In this document: in pieces, positions 27,876 through 37,779 of the stretch
Numbering within the stretch: position 1 is the first letter of the stretch
How the letters are laid out: each line of letters opens with the position of its first letter
DNA from: Candidatus Chlorohelix allophototropha
Lineage (GTDB): Bacteria; Chloroflexota; Chloroflexia; Chloroheliales; Chloroheliaceae
Length of the DNA stretch: 64,000 nt
Direction: 5' to 3'
Assembly: GCF_030389965.1 (NCBI RefSeq)
Contig: NZ_CP128399.1
Location: 930,001 to 994,000, forward strand
The notes under the pieces: model-generated
The model's input: the letters and a program-made list of their open reading frames with translations, nothing else
What the model was told of the DNA's origin: nothing
Database searches by the model: none
Position numbers and translations under genes: made by a program

Positions 27876-28301
27876 TTATGGTTTGGTCTTATCTCCTCCG
27901 GCTTTTGGTGTAGAAACCGTTGGTGGGGCTGCTACTCCTAATTTTTGCGCTATCCATGCCTTTAGGGTGGTAGTTGAAAAGTTTTCGCCCTTTCCTTCTA
28001 AGTCTTTTACTGCTGTAGAAGCTGCTGTGTCAGCCGGTAGCTTGAAAGCCGCTACTATAGCTGCCAGCGGTACATTATAAGCCGTTGCGATATCTCCCAG
28101 TAACATCCAGCCCTTTATCTCAGGCGGGTCTTTGCCCGTAATCTCCACTGCCTTACCGCTGGTATCCACTTTGCCACTGGTAGTCCACACGCCCATTGCT
28201 TGTGCTCCCAGAATTATCCCCATAAAGGTAACTACTGCCATAACCCCATACACGTAATGGTTTACTTTCGGTGCCAGTCGCCGCTTTGTAGTCGTTCCCA
28301 T
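27876..28301 (-). CDS. Membrane-anchored partner of the polyferredoxin
   Basis: A short basic N-terminus and one membrane helix (about residues 17-37) are followed by an extracytoplasmic domain. Its core (EIKGWMLLGDIATAYNVP, then LAAIVAAFKLP) resembles the small domain found beside or fused to NapH-like 4Fe-4S membrane proteins. The tail is Pro/Lys-rich. A very strong GAGGAGGTGA site precedes the ATG, and the gene starts 13 bases after the polyferredoxin gene. I cannot name a biochemical function; acting as a subunit of the redox complex is likely from the context. Confidence 0.7.
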   Translation of the reverse strand: MGTTTKRRLAPKVNHYVYGVMAVVTFMGIILGAQAMGVWTTSGKVDTSGKAVEITGKDPPEIKGWMLLGDIATAYNVPLAAIVAAFKLPADTAASTAVKDLEGKGENFSTTTLKAWIAQKLGVAAPPTVSTPKAGGDKTKP

Positions 28302-28314
28302 AATTTCACCTCCT

Positions 28315-29253
28315 CTACAGTTCTTTCTTAGCGGCTTCTCCCGCCATTACCAGTTCATTTTCTTCTTTTTTGAAAGTCGGTAGCATCGGCAAACGCACTG
28401 CCAACGCTCCGGTCGGGCAACCTGCCACACAACTCATGCAGTTTACACATTCACTGCTGCTGATACTCTTCATTTTCTTTACTTCCAGTTTGGAAGGGCA
28501 GGCATTGTTGCAGATGGTACAGCCGGATAGGCAGGTGCTTTCATCTCGTCTGATTTTCAGCAAACTAGCTTTTCCCACCAATCCGATTGTTGCACCAAGT
28601 GGACAGGCATAAGTACACCAAGGTCGTTCTACGAACAGCGATAACACCAGAGTGGTGAATAGGATAATAGTTCCACCCAGCGCGGCTTCTTTACCCAGGT
28701 TTAACAGGGCTGACCAAGGATCATAATCGCGGAAGACCATATATCCAGCCTGAGCGGTTTCCCACAGCAACCAAGCCAACACTAAGTATTTGACACCGTG
28801 AAGGGCTTTATCCAGCCAGCGTGGCATAGTGAAGGGTAGCTTTAGGTCTTTCTTGAAGAAGAGGCGGCGGAAATTGTGCAGCCAATCCTGAATTGCACCA
28901 AGCGGGCAAATCCAACCGCAGAAAGCGGATTTAGAGACCAGCGTCAGACCTAGCACTGCCACCAGCAGCACTACGTTGGAAAGGTGGGTATGCGCTATAT
29001 ACTTACCACCGGTAGAAATGAAGTTGTAGGCAGTTTCGAGACCACCAAAGGGGCAATAAGCCTCTGGATTGGCGATAGCGCCGTTATCGCCGTTGATGAG
29101 ATTGCCCACCACGTGGTAAGCGATTAATGTGGTGAAGCCCACCTGCGATGCTCGGCGAAGAAGATGAATTTGCTTGGTGTCTTTTACCAGTTCGGGTTTA
29201 CGCCGAATTGGGAACGGATGCTTTTTGTCTGTTCCTGAACTTGCGGTAGTCAT
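28315..29253 (-). CDS. NapH/YccM-like membrane polyferredoxin
   Basis: This is a multi-helix membrane protein that passes electrons. CGWICPLG and CTYACPLG are the two cytoplasmic CxxxCP signatures of the NapH type. The C-terminal part has two ferredoxin-like clusters: CLSGCTICNNACP and CVNCMSCVAGCP. About five helices are visible. ATG at 29253 is chosen since AAGGAAAGG lies ten bases upstream. It forms a two-gene operon with the single-helix partner. No nitrate or nitrous-oxide reductase lies near, so the electron acceptor is unknown. Confidence 0.85.
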   Translation of the reverse strand: MTTASSGTDKKHPFPIRRKPELVKDTKQIHLLRRASQVGFTTLIAYHVVGNLINGDNGAIANPEAYCPFGGLETAYNFISTGGKYIAHTHLSNVVLLVAVLGLTLVSKSAFCGWICPLGAIQDWLHNFRRLFFKKDLKLPFTMPRWLDKALHGVKYLVLAWLLWETAQAGYMVFRDYDPWSALLNLGKEAALGGTIILFTTLVLSLFVERPWCTYACPLGATIGLVGKASLLKIRRDESTCLSGCTICNNACPSKLEVKKMKSISSSECVNCMSCVAGCPTGALAVRLPMLPTFKKEENELVMAGEAAKKEL

Positions 29254-29430
29254 AATCTGCTTGCCTTTCCTTATCATAAGGAGTTGGAATGTTTTCTACA
29301 TTCAGTATGGGGTAGAAAAATCAAGGCAAGATGGGAGAAATATCAAGATTTGGTCAAGCTTGGCAGTAAGTAGAAACAAGCGGCAGTAAGACAAAGCAGG
29401 GAAAATTGACAGGTTTGGTAAATTAACAAG

Positions 29431-29552
29431 ATGAGACTAGAAGAAGAATTGCAGCAGGCTAAAGCTGAAAATGCTGAACTTAGGCAAAAGCTGGCTCAAG
29501 CCTTGGAGCGAGTAGCTTTGCTTGAGGCGCACCTGGCTCAAAATAGCCGTCA
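29431..29552 (+). pseudogene. 5' fragment of an IS66-type transposase gene
   Basis: MRLEEELQQAKAENAELRQK and LAQALERVALLEAHLAQNSR form the N-terminal coiled-coil of IS66 TnpC. The family continues NSSKPPSSD, but here the sequence switches to the antisense of an IS3 OrfB at about 29553. Confidence 0.65.
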
Positions 29553-29937
29553 CCAACTGATTTGCCTCTCTGGCAGCTTTAGGATCATTGACACTGGTCA
29601 GTGGTTTCCTCCGTCTCCAGCGTTTCCAGCCCAACCCCCATTTCTTCAGTAAGCGCCTAACCCGCTTGTGGTTGATCTTTTCACCTGCCTTTTGTAAGGC
29701 TTTGGTTACGCGCCGATAGCCATACCCGCTGTAAGTACCTAGTATTTGCTCCACTCTTTGCTTCAGGCTTTCCTCCTCCGGGTTGGCTTTTTCCACCTTA
29801 TTTTGGCGCTGGTAATACCAAGCCCGGTTGACCCCAAACAGATGACATAATTTCCTCAGAGAATAGCCCAGTCCTTGCTTTTGGCTGAGCCGGTATAACC
29901 CACCGATCATTTCACACCATTGGGCGATGGGGTACAA
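29553..29937 (-). pseudogene. Truncated IS3-family OrfB
   Basis: Only the first ~130 residues are left: an HTH_21 region (GYGYRRVTKALQKAG and KINHKRVRRLLKKWGL). The rve catalytic core with DDE residues is lost at the junction with the IS66 fragment near 29553. Confidence 0.75.
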
Positions 29938-29938
29938 T

Positions 29939-30247
29939 TCAGCATCGTCGAGACTTTTTTAGGATCGATATTTCCAGGGCCTGTTGACCCGCTAGTCGTT
30001 CCAGTTCACCCACTCGCTGGCGTAAGGCTTCCAACTCCGACTGTTCGGTTGAGGCCGCAAGAGTGCGGGATTGGGTGGGAGCGGTGAAAGCGGCTTCCCC
30101 TTTCTCCCGGTAGAGTTTTTTCCAATTATGGATCAGGCTGTCACTGAGATTATGTTCCCGGCAGAGTTGTATTATGGGTTTTTCGCCACTTAACACCGCT
30201 CTGACCAGTTTCAACTTAAATTCCGGAGTAAAGGTTCTTCCCTTCAT
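29939..30247 (-). CDS. IS3-family OrfA (HTH), remnant element 1
   Basis: A typical IS3 OrfA: TFTPEFKLKLVRAVLSGEKP, an HTH (LCREHNLSDSLIHNWKKL) and a C-terminal leucine zipper. It lies directly before the truncated OrfB. ATG at 30247 has AAAGGA nine bases upstream. It is intact but cannot move without OrfB. Confidence 0.8.
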   Translation of the reverse strand: MKGRTFTPEFKLKLVRAVLSGEKPIIQLCREHNLSDSLIHNWKKLYREKGEAAFTAPTQSRTLAASTEQSELEALRQRVGELERLAGQQALEISILKKSRRC

Positions 30248-30325
30248 TGCTTCCAGTCCTTTCACATACTAATCTGCTTTTATTCTACCCATTTCTTCTT
30301 AGTTTGTGGTCTGGTCTGAAAGGGT

Positions 30326-30508
30326 TCACTCCAGGGATTGTTCGAATATAGGCTCAATTTCTGCTCCTAGTTCCCGGTCAGCCTTGGCTCTGGCACTTTC
30401 TGGTCGTTTCCGCCAGGCGTAATAGCCGCTCTCAGAAACCACCTGCACCTTGCACATTAACCTCACCGCAAATTCCTGCTTGTGCTCATAAATGAACTGA
30501 AACCTCAC
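30326..30508 (-). pseudogene. Truncated OrfB of a second IS3-family element
   Basis: The first 60 residues of an IS3 OrfB (FAVRLMCKVQVVSESGYYAW) are left before the sequence ends near 30326. The start GTG overlaps the OrfA stop by four bases. Confidence 0.7.
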
Positions 30509-30801
30509 TTTTGGTTCTGCGTGAAGATGGCTAGGGCTTTTTTTAAGATATCCCTTTCCATCCGCAGTCGTTCATTCTCCATTCGCAGCCGACGGAGTTC
30601 TTCTTCAGCCTCAGTTTGATGACCTTTACCAGGAAAAGCTTGCTCTCCTTTTTCAGCCAATATTTTACGCCAATGGTAGAGTACACTGTCGGATACCCCT
30701 AGTTCTCTAGCGATTTGTACCGCTGTTTTACCGCTGGTTTCCATTAACCGCACTGCTTCTCGCTTAAATTCTACTGGATACTCTTTCTGCTTATCTCCCA
30801 T
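30505..30801 (-). CDS. IS3-family OrfA, remnant element 2
   Basis: YPVEFKREAVRLMETSGK, the HTH VQIARELGVSDSVLYHWRK and a leucine zipper of heptads identify OrfA. ATG at 30801 is used, with GGAAGAGG upstream. This element is different from remnant 1 by sequence, so two IS3 copies were lost side by side. Confidence 0.8.
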   Translation of the reverse strand: MGDKQKEYPVEFKREAVRLMETSGKTAVQIARELGVSDSVLYHWRKILAEKGEQAFPGKGHQTEAEEELRRLRMENERLRMERDILKKALAIFTQNQK

Positions 30802-31062
30802 TTCTGCCTCTTCCTTTACTCCACGATTCCGGGGCAACTTCAAATTCTAAAAACTCCAATTCGGGCGTATGGGAAAAAAGAATTGGAAACAAAGCAAACC
30901 CACCTCTCTTTTCTTTGAGAGACAGTGAGTAGATATATGTTAATTATACTGGTAAACATAGCCAAGATCAGCGAACCTGCGGAGGAGCCTTATTGACAAC
31001 CACAATCTACAACACCCTTATGAAAGTGTATTCCTACTCTCCACTTTTCCGGGTCAAACTCA

Positions 31063-32988
31063 TTATGAGCTAATATTCCATTGCTTCAGCCAAATAGTCA
31101 GCGCTAACAGATTCCAGATAGAAATAAATGGCTCGTTTTCTTCATAGTGGGAGTTTTCCCCTCTTAGAAAAGGATACGCAAATGACTCTACAGCCCGTCC
31201 ATCGAACAGACCTAACCCTTTAAACGAAGACTGATTCAATTGAGATAAGGCATATTCATTGAGAATCCCCTCTAACCAAGCTTTACCCGGCGCAGCAAAA
31301 GGACGTTTGGGACGGTTTAGGACAAAATCGGGCAAAATATCCTTATAAGCTTCTCTTAAAAGAGTCTTTTGTTCTGTGCCTTTAAACTTACGGCTAACCC
31401 TTATAGTCAAAGCCATATCTACTATAGAATTATCCTGAAAAGGTACGCGCCCCTCTACTGAGGAAATCATAGTCATGCGATCAATACGTTGGTTAAAATG
31501 CTCTCTAACCCATAATAATAAGTCGGCAAAGGCAAATTGGTCGGCAGTGGCGGCTTCTTTTACAGGTTTAAGGGTTAAATCTAAAAACTCCTGTACCACA
31601 CTAACTCCTTCTGTGGCTCTAGGAATGAGTTTTGCTAGACTGCTGGGCTTAAAATGGCTGTAATTTTGAAGGTATTTAATATAATTGGGCTGTCGATACT
31701 TTAGATATAAATCTGTAACTTTTTTATGGAAAATGCTAGAAGGAAGGATAGAGCTTGCCAAGCGTAAGGGTTGGCGTAGAAACGGGATTCGCTCATATTT
31801 TTCTAAGGTGGTAGCTCCTAGATACCAAGGATAACCTCCAAAAAGCTCATCGCTACCATCCCCGCTCAATAGCACTTTAACACCTTCTTCTTTTGCCAGT
31901 ATTGACATTGCATAAATTGACAGATAAGAAGGTTCCCAAACAGGCTCATCCAACGCAAATAGCAACTTTTCTAACAGTTGAATTAAAGTGGAATCATCTT
32001 TGATTAATACTTCGTGGTGCTGGGTTTTTAGTTTCAGCGCCACTTTTTTGGCGTAGAAAGAATCCCAGTTGTACATTTCCTCCATACGAGACTTACCAGT
32101 TTCAAATCCTACAGAAAAGGTATGCAATGAGTTCAGCTGTTTCCTTGAAGCAATGGCAGCAATTATAGTGGAATCCAATCCTCCGCTTAGCATAATACCC
32201 ACCGGAACATCACTCATTAATTGGGTTTCTACTGCTCCATCAAGAGTCGCCCGAATCTGTTCCGAAAGTTGTCGGTCATCTCGCAAGTCTGGATTGGGAA
32301 TAGAAAGAGTCGGCGTCCAGAAAGGGATATCTTTCAGAATACCTTCTTGAAGCACCATATAATGACCCGGTAGAAGCTTTTTCACACCTGCAATCAGGCA
32401 GTAAGGAGAGGGCACATAACCGAAAGTTAGATATAAATCGAGGGCTTTAGGATTAAGTTTGCGGATTATGTCTGGATGAGTCATCAGAGATTTTAATTCA
32501 GAAGAGAATATTAGCCTTTTTCCGTTCCAGAAATAATACAGCGGCTTTATACCCATACGGTCTCGCGCTAGCACCACTCTAGCATTGATCCGGTCGTATA
32601 TTGCCAAGGCAAACATGCCATTCAACTTTTTAAAGCAATCTAAGCCAAATTCCTCATAGGCATATAACAGAGTTTCAGTATCAGTGCGAGAATGATACAA
32701 ATATTCTCGTTTTTCCAAATCAACTTTTAAATCATTATGATTATAAATTTCACCGTTATAGACTAGTACAATATCTCCGGTTCTGTTTTTCATCGGCATA
32801 TGCCCTGCCAAACTAAGGTCAAGAATACTAAGACGCAGGGAACCCAGTCCTATGGAAAATTTGGAAGTATTCTCCAGAAAGATGCCGGAATCGTCCGGAC
32901 CCCGATGTGAAATTAACTGGCACATTTTTAGTAGTATATCTGGATTAACCGTTTTTTCCAGATCAATGATTCCGACAATACCACACAT
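31063..32988 (-). CDS. asnB: Asparagine synthase (glutamine-hydrolysing)
   Basis: Glutamine amidotransferase type 2 domain with Cys2 as nucleophile (MCGIVGIIDL), and asparagine-synthase domain with the PP-loop LSGGLDST (268-273 core). At 641 residues it has normal length. Such paralogues are common in capsule and lipopolysaccharide loci, where some amidate sugar carboxyls; here it stands at the edge of the glycan locus, divergent from it. The activity on aspartate or on a sugar acid cannot be decided. AAGG precedes the ATG. Confidence 0.9.
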   Translation of the reverse strand: MCGIVGIIDLEKTVNPDILLKMCQLISHRGPDDSGIFLENTSKFSIGLGSLRLSILDLSLAGHMPMKNRTGDIVLVYNGEIYNHNDLKVDLEKREYLYHSRTDTETLLYAYEEFGLDCFKKLNGMFALAIYDRINARVVLARDRMGIKPLYYFWNGKRLIFSSELKSLMTHPDIIRKLNPKALDLYLTFGYVPSPYCLIAGVKKLLPGHYMVLQEGILKDIPFWTPTLSIPNPDLRDDRQLSEQIRATLDGAVETQLMSDVPVGIMLSGGLDSTIIAAIASRKQLNSLHTFSVGFETGKSRMEEMYNWDSFYAKKVALKLKTQHHEVLIKDDSTLIQLLEKLLFALDEPVWEPSYLSIYAMSILAKEEGVKVLLSGDGSDELFGGYPWYLGATTLEKYERIPFLRQPLRLASSILPSSIFHKKVTDLYLKYRQPNYIKYLQNYSHFKPSSLAKLIPRATEGVSVVQEFLDLTLKPVKEAATADQFAFADLLLWVREHFNQRIDRMTMISSVEGRVPFQDNSIVDMALTIRVSRKFKGTEQKTLLREAYKDILPDFVLNRPKRPFAAPGKAWLEGILNEYALSQLNQSSFKGLGLFDGRAVESFAYPFLRGENSHYEENEPFISIWNLLALTIWLKQWNISS

Positions 32989-33119
32989 ATTTTACCTTGA
33001 TTATATATTTCATAGATTTTTGCCTCTGCCTACTTGCAAGTTTAGATAAACAATATACAGTGTGTCAACATTTGAAGAAAGTAAGGTTTTAATGCTCATA
33101 TAAAAATTTCATTAAAATA

Positions 33120-33148
33120 TTGTAGACTAGTGTCCGTGGTGATATAAT
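33120..33148 (+). promoter_or_regulatory. Candidate promoter of the glycan locus
   Basis: TTGTAG (33120-33125), a 17-base spacer and a perfect TATAAT (33143-33148) lie 175 bases upstream of the beta-helix gene. The 330-base region between asnB and that gene holds no other feature I can support. Confidence 0.5.
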
Positions 33149-33322
33149 AAACAATTATAACTATGCCGAAATCTAATTCTAACATTTTAAAATTAACAAT
33201 CATCATTAGATAGATAAATGGAATCGGAAAAATGATCTGGTTTTTGGTTCATTTTCGGCTTAACCCGGTTTGATGTACGTTATTTTATCGCATATTTAGA
33301 ATTATGGAAGGAAAGCAATTTG

Positions 33323-35848
33323 ATGAGTGGTAAAGATAATGTTGGGGCTACTCCCTTTATCAGGGGACGGGTAAAATCAAGAATTAGTTTGCTCGCTTTT
33401 GCGCTTTTAGCCGTAGCTCTTTCGATAATATTTATGCCGGGTATTAAAAAGGCGCATGCTGCTACCTGTGCAGTACCATCGGGTTACACTACTATAAGCC
33501 TCGCTTTAGCTGCTGGGGCTGGGACCTGCGACACAATTAATGTTGCAGCAGGCACCTACAAGGAAACTCTTACCATTACCTACCCGGTTACTTTGCAGGG
33601 AGCCGGCGCTGCAACTACCATAATCCAAGACCCTGCTACCGTCAATCCATTTGCCGATATTTTAATCAGCATTAATGCCAGTAACGTGACAATCGACGGC
33701 TTTACCATAAGTGGCGCCGGTGCATTTACTACAAACAATGCCGTTTTTACGACGAAAACTTCCACTAACCTGAATATTCAGCATAATGTTGTCCAGAATT
33801 TCTTCCATGGTATCGTATTGACAGGACCGGATGATACCACTGAGTCTGGCGGTAATGTCATAAGCAATAACACGATAAGCGGTATTTATGGGCAGGGTCG
33901 AGCGATTGAAATGTATAATAATTTCTACGCTACGGTCCAAAACAATACCATTACGGATGCTTATATCGGAATCTCCTCTGAATATGCTACCGCCGGAACC
34001 GGCACTACCCCAATGCTGATTACCGGAAACACCATAACCTCAAGAGATACCGGCTTATATTTTCGTGAATTATTAAACACCCCTGTACCCTACACTATTA
34101 GCGGTAATACTATGCATACCGCCCCCATAACGGATGCGGCTACCCAGAATCAGAGGGGTATGCTTTTTGTCCATATAGATGGAAGTACAAGCCTGAGCGT
34201 AAGCAACAATAATGTAGATGGGGCTTTAATCGGCGCTTATATCTGCGGTGTGAGTGGTGCAGCAGGTCTGACCATTAGCGGTGGTACTTTAGATAACAAT
34301 ACCAACGGGGTAATCCTTGAGAATAAAAGTACAAACCCTGTTCTTTGTAGAGGTCAAGACACTCGCATCCCCCCCAACATCTTTACCTTTGGAGGATTAG
34401 TAACCCTCAGCGGTGTTACAATCCAAAATTCAATCGATAATGGCATCTGGATTCGCGATACCGATAATACCCAAACTGCGGCTAATTTTATCAAGTTAGT
34501 ATTGACTAATGCAACCGCAATTACCAATTTTGGGATTGATGGTGTAAAGATTCAAAACCCCAACGCCCAGTTCGTCCCTAATAACGCTGCTTTTAGCGGA
34601 CAGAGCGGAAGCCAATTATATATGGAATTGGTTGTTAACCCCATTGATATTGATGCAACCGCTACTACCTTTGAGGGCGTATTGGGGAATTCCCTATCTG
34701 GCACGCAATTACAATACGTTAAGGACCACAATCATTACAAGCTGCAAGACAATACCTTGGGAGATATCTTTATCAACCAGACCGGGATGATTGTTGCGCC
34801 TAAAAATATGCTTATTAAAACATTGACTACTGATTTGCATAGCAACTTTGCCAAGTTTTCTATCACAAACACGGCGCTATCTCCCGGAACGCTTGCCTGG
34901 TCACTGGGTAACTTTAGCTATACCGGCGATTTAAGCAATTGGCTATCCTGCGCTGCAACAAGCGGAAGCCTAGTTCCGGGAAATTCAGTTGATGTTAATT
35001 GCACGCTCGCTGCCATTGGTCGTCCGGGTACGTATCAGGTTACCATTCCGGTAGATTCTGTTCCTACCATTCCTCCTATATTGAACCCCAATCAAGTTGT
35101 CACTATAATACTTATAGTCGGGCTTCCCGAACCAGGGGATTTGGTTGCCCAATTAAGAGTTACTCCCGACCGAGAAGTTTCCAATGTAGCCGGTAGCTTG
35201 GTCACCTACAATATCCTGGTTAAAAACATCAGTAATTCGGGAATTGCGCAGGATATTAATGTTAGAGTTCCGATTGATCCAAACTTGGAAACAGGCTACG
35301 CAACCTTTACCAATCCAAAAGCTTGGGTAAAAGCGATTGTGCTTGATGCTCCTACACCCTATGTCCTGATTGGATTACCAAACCTCGGGGCAGGCGTAAC
35401 TGTAGGAGGTACACTGGTATTCCGTGTAAAGCAAGCTGATACCACAGGCGCCAGCCTCTTTGCTCGCTTTACCGTTGACTGGTACAACGGAATACACCCC
35501 GTTAATACAACCAGCAACGGAGCCCGTGTCTTCTTTTCTGCTAATGGCGACAGGAATGAAACCGATGGCAATGTGTTGCTATTTTCACCTCCAACCAGCC
35601 AAGTTAAAAGCGGTGACAGCCTAGATATTGTATCCGATTTCTACGCACCGTCAGAAATAGTTGATTTGTGGTACACCGACAAAAACGGGCAGAGTGTATC
35701 GCTTGGTTATCAGTGGGCTAATCGAGATGGAATCCTAGTTATCCATTTGTCTACTAACTCTCTGATAGCTGGCGAATCCTATGTAGTGGCGGGACACGGA
35801 AGGCGCAGTGATATAATAGGCAGCGCTGTCCTTTATATTTTGCCATAA
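33323..35848 (+). CDS. Secreted right-handed beta-helix protein with C-terminal beta-sandwich domain
   Basis: A signal peptide (about residues 18-48, ending AHAA) precedes a parallel beta-helix region (NosD/pectate-lyase-like; many N-rich turns such as NNTISG, GNTMHT, NNNVDG) to residue ~440. A middle beta region follows, then a DUF11-like domain (VAQLRVTPDREVSNVAG, TYNILVKNISNSG) and a final beta-sandwich. ATG at 33323 has AAGGAAAG upstream. Such helices bind or cleave uronate-type polysaccharides; no catalytic set is recognised. There is no sorting tail and no C-terminal membrane helix. Confidence 0.8.
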   Translation: MSGKDNVGATPFIRGRVKSRISLLAFALLAVALSIIFMPGIKKAHAATCAVPSGYTTISLALAAGAGTCDTINVAAGTYKETLTITYPVTLQGAGAATTIIQDPATVNPFADILISINASNVTIDGFTISGAGAFTTNNAVFTTKTSTNLNIQHNVVQNFFHGIVLTGPDDTTESGGNVISNNTISGIYGQGRAIEMYNNFYATVQNNTITDAYIGISSEYATAGTGTTPMLITGNTITSRDTGLYFRELLNTPVPYTISGNTMHTAPITDAATQNQRGMLFVHIDGSTSLSVSNNNVDGALIGAYICGVSGAAGLTISGGTLDNNTNGVILENKSTNPVLCRGQDTRIPPNIFTFGGLVTLSGVTIQNSIDNGIWIRDTDNTQTAANFIKLVLTNATAITNFGIDGVKIQNPNAQFVPNNAAFSGQSGSQLYMELVVNPIDIDATATTFEGVLGNSLSGTQLQYVKDHNHYKLQDNTLGDIFINQTGMIVAPKNMLIKTLTTDLHSNFAKFSITNTALSPGTLAWSLGNFSYTGDLSNWLSCAATSGSLVPGNSVDVNCTLAAIGRPGTYQVTIPVDSVPTIPPILNPNQVVTIILIVGLPEPGDLVAQLRVTPDREVSNVAGSLVTYNILVKNISNSGIAQDINVRVPIDPNLETGYATFTNPKAWVKAIVLDAPTPYVLIGLPNLGAGVTVGGTLVFRVKQADTTGASLFARFTVDWYNGIHPVNTTSNGARVFFSANGDRNETDGNVLLFSPPTSQVKSGDSLDIVSDFYAPSEIVDLWYTDKNGQSVSLGYQWANRDGILVIHLSTNSLIAGESYVVAGHGRRSDIIGSAVLYILP

Positions 35849-35880
35849 CCGCTAAAAAACCCGTAGTAAAAAGCGTATTC

Positions 35881-35921
35881 TATAATAGAGTCGGCTCTTA
35901 GTAGCTGGCTCTATTGTAATA
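35881..35921 (+). terminator. Possible terminator after the beta-helix gene
   Basis: AATAGAG (35884-35890) pairs with CTCTATT (35909-35915), with extra pairs at the base. The T run is poor, so read-through into the next gene is likely. Confidence 0.4.
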
Positions 35922-35955
35922 GCAGCTTTAACCTCTTAATATCTGAGCAAAATAC

Positions 35956-37491
35956 TTGAAGTTTGGATACAAGTCATTCGAAAATAGACTCGTTATTTTC
36001 CTCAAAACGTTATTTGTCAAGGAATTTTTCGTAATAGCTTTATTTGTTTTATTCCTCCTTACTGATTTAGTACACAACACTAGGCTAAAATCAAATCCAC
36101 TCTTAAATGCCTTTCCTGCTATTTTTCTTTTCATAATAATAGTAGGGATATTAACCTCTAAATCGGGAAAACCTGATTCACAGCAGCCCAATAAAAAGCT
36201 CCTTTTGTTTTTATTCATGTGCCATTTTTTTGCAGTTATAGGCGTTTTTTCCATTCAGGGGTTACTGTTTAACAACATTGGGTATCAATTCTTTTGGTTT
36301 GAGCCGGGGATTTTAGGGCTATGCTTTTTTATCTTTTTAGTAATATTTAAGATAGGGCTTGACCAAAATCGTTATAGCTATGAGGTGCCGTTATTCTTTT
36401 TCCGGTTGCCTTTCTTTATAATTTTATCCCTTTTGCTATTGACCTTGATATTAGTATTGCAAATTATTTTTTATCCTCTGCTACCGGGTCGCGCCGATAT
36501 GCTACCGCTGGTACAGAATGCAGCAGATTCCTTCATTAAAGGCTTGCCCCCCTACCAAATGTATCGCTTGCCCACTGGGGTAGACCATGTATCACCTGTC
36601 GGCTATTTGCCTGTTACTTGGTTACTATATGTTCCGTCAGTTTTATTACAGATTGACCCGCGCTGGATGCAATTACCTGCGGCACTGGCGCTTTCAACTT
36701 TAACTTACGAACTTGTTAAAAGGAAGCTTAATATTTGGTGGGGTCTTATACTGCTTGCCCTTACCCTAAATTTATATAACATCTGGCGACACGACTTATA
36801 TTTATTGCCCTACACCGCTCTGCTAGGTAGCGCTTTATTCTGTTTTGGTAATAAACATTGGATTGTAGCCACTATTCTTTTCGCCCTATGTACTTGCGCC
36901 CGCCAGACCTGCCTTCCTATTATTCCTTTCTATTTTCTTATTCTCTGGCGCGAGAAGGGGCTGAAGCAAGCTTTACTGAATTTTTTGATTTTTGGAGTTG
37001 TTGGGGCTGGCATAATCGTTCCATTCTTATTATGGCAAGGTGAGACTTTTGTTTATAGCATTGTGGGCGGTACCCTTCGATGGGATACTGTTGATGCCAA
37101 GCTTGATAGCTCAGTTTTCAGCGCCGCTTCCCAACGAGCGGCGGAAGGGCTTGAAATGCCCGGCAGGTTCGGTGGCTTTAGCCTTGTTCCCGTCATATCT
37201 CTCATAATCCCAATGCAATCCAAAGCTTATTTCCTCTGGCTGATTGCTTGGTTTATACTAAGTTTAGTAGCGCTATTGGCTGGACTGCTAGAACAAAAAC
37301 CTGTAAAAGCAATGGGTTTAATGCTCTTACAGATGATGCTCTTTGTTATCTTTTTGGCAGGAGATGAGGTACATTATGCGAGTGAAATAGGCATAATCAG
37401 CCTATTCTATGTGGCTTATACTTACAAACAAAGCTTAGAAATATCTCCTGAAAACCTTAGCTCGCGGGCTTTAGATAAAGATCCACCATAG
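35956..37491 (+). CDS. Multi-pass membrane protein, GT-C-type glycosyltransferase-like
   Basis: About 12 hydrophobic helices; the region after the first three (LPGRADMLPLVQNAADSFIKG, in pieces) and the loop GLPPYQMYRLPTGVDH resemble the GT87/GT39 class, which use polyprenyl-phosphate sugars and have acidic residues in the first external loop. No soluble GT fold is present. The start is TTG with a weak ribosome site. It is the first membrane gene of the glycan locus. Confidence 0.6.
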   Translation: MKFGYKSFENRLVIFLKTLFVKEFFVIALFVLFLLTDLVHNTRLKSNPLLNAFPAIFLFIIIVGILTSKSGKPDSQQPNKKLLLFLFMCHFFAVIGVFSIQGLLFNNIGYQFFWFEPGILGLCFFIFLVIFKIGLDQNRYSYEVPLFFFRLPFFIILSLLLLTLILVLQIIFYPLLPGRADMLPLVQNAADSFIKGLPPYQMYRLPTGVDHVSPVGYLPVTWLLYVPSVLLQIDPRWMQLPAALALSTLTYELVKRKLNIWWGLILLALTLNLYNIWRHDLYLLPYTALLGSALFCFGNKHWIVATILFALCTCARQTCLPIIPFYFLILWREKGLKQALLNFLIFGVVGAGIIVPFLLWQGETFVYSIVGGTLRWDTVDAKLDSSVFSAASQRAAEGLEMPGRFGGFSLVPVISLIIPMQSKAYFLWLIAWFILSLVALLAGLLEQKPVKAMGLMLLQMMLFVIFLAGDEVHYASEIGIISLFYVAYTYKQSLEISPENLSSRALDKDPP

Positions 37492-37779
37492 ATATTAAAA
37501 GTGTATAAAAAATATAAAAATGAGGTGAATTATAGATAGTATTAGTCTTACTATAACTATATAATCATTATGAAGCAGAAAATTTAACAAAGAGAGCCTA
37601 GTGTAAGGTATGTAATAAAGGCTATGACAACACCTAGAAAAAAGCATTCACCCAAATCACTTCTGCTCAAGGCTCTAAAACCGCGCTTTTCAACCAATTG
37701 TTAAAGAGTCTAGCATACCTTTCAGATTGTAACGTAGCCTTCCGTTATACCGTTCAACTATTTGTGGAGATACAATTTA

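Noticed and set aside
36858-37043. Short open frame within the GT-C-like gene
   Set aside because: It is an out-of-frame shadow of the membrane protein with no independent signal.
37492-37779. Possible small gene or IS remnant before the GT2 gene
   Set aside because: The 288 bases have no open frame with a start signal and no recognisable transposase motif; I see only an AT-rich leader.
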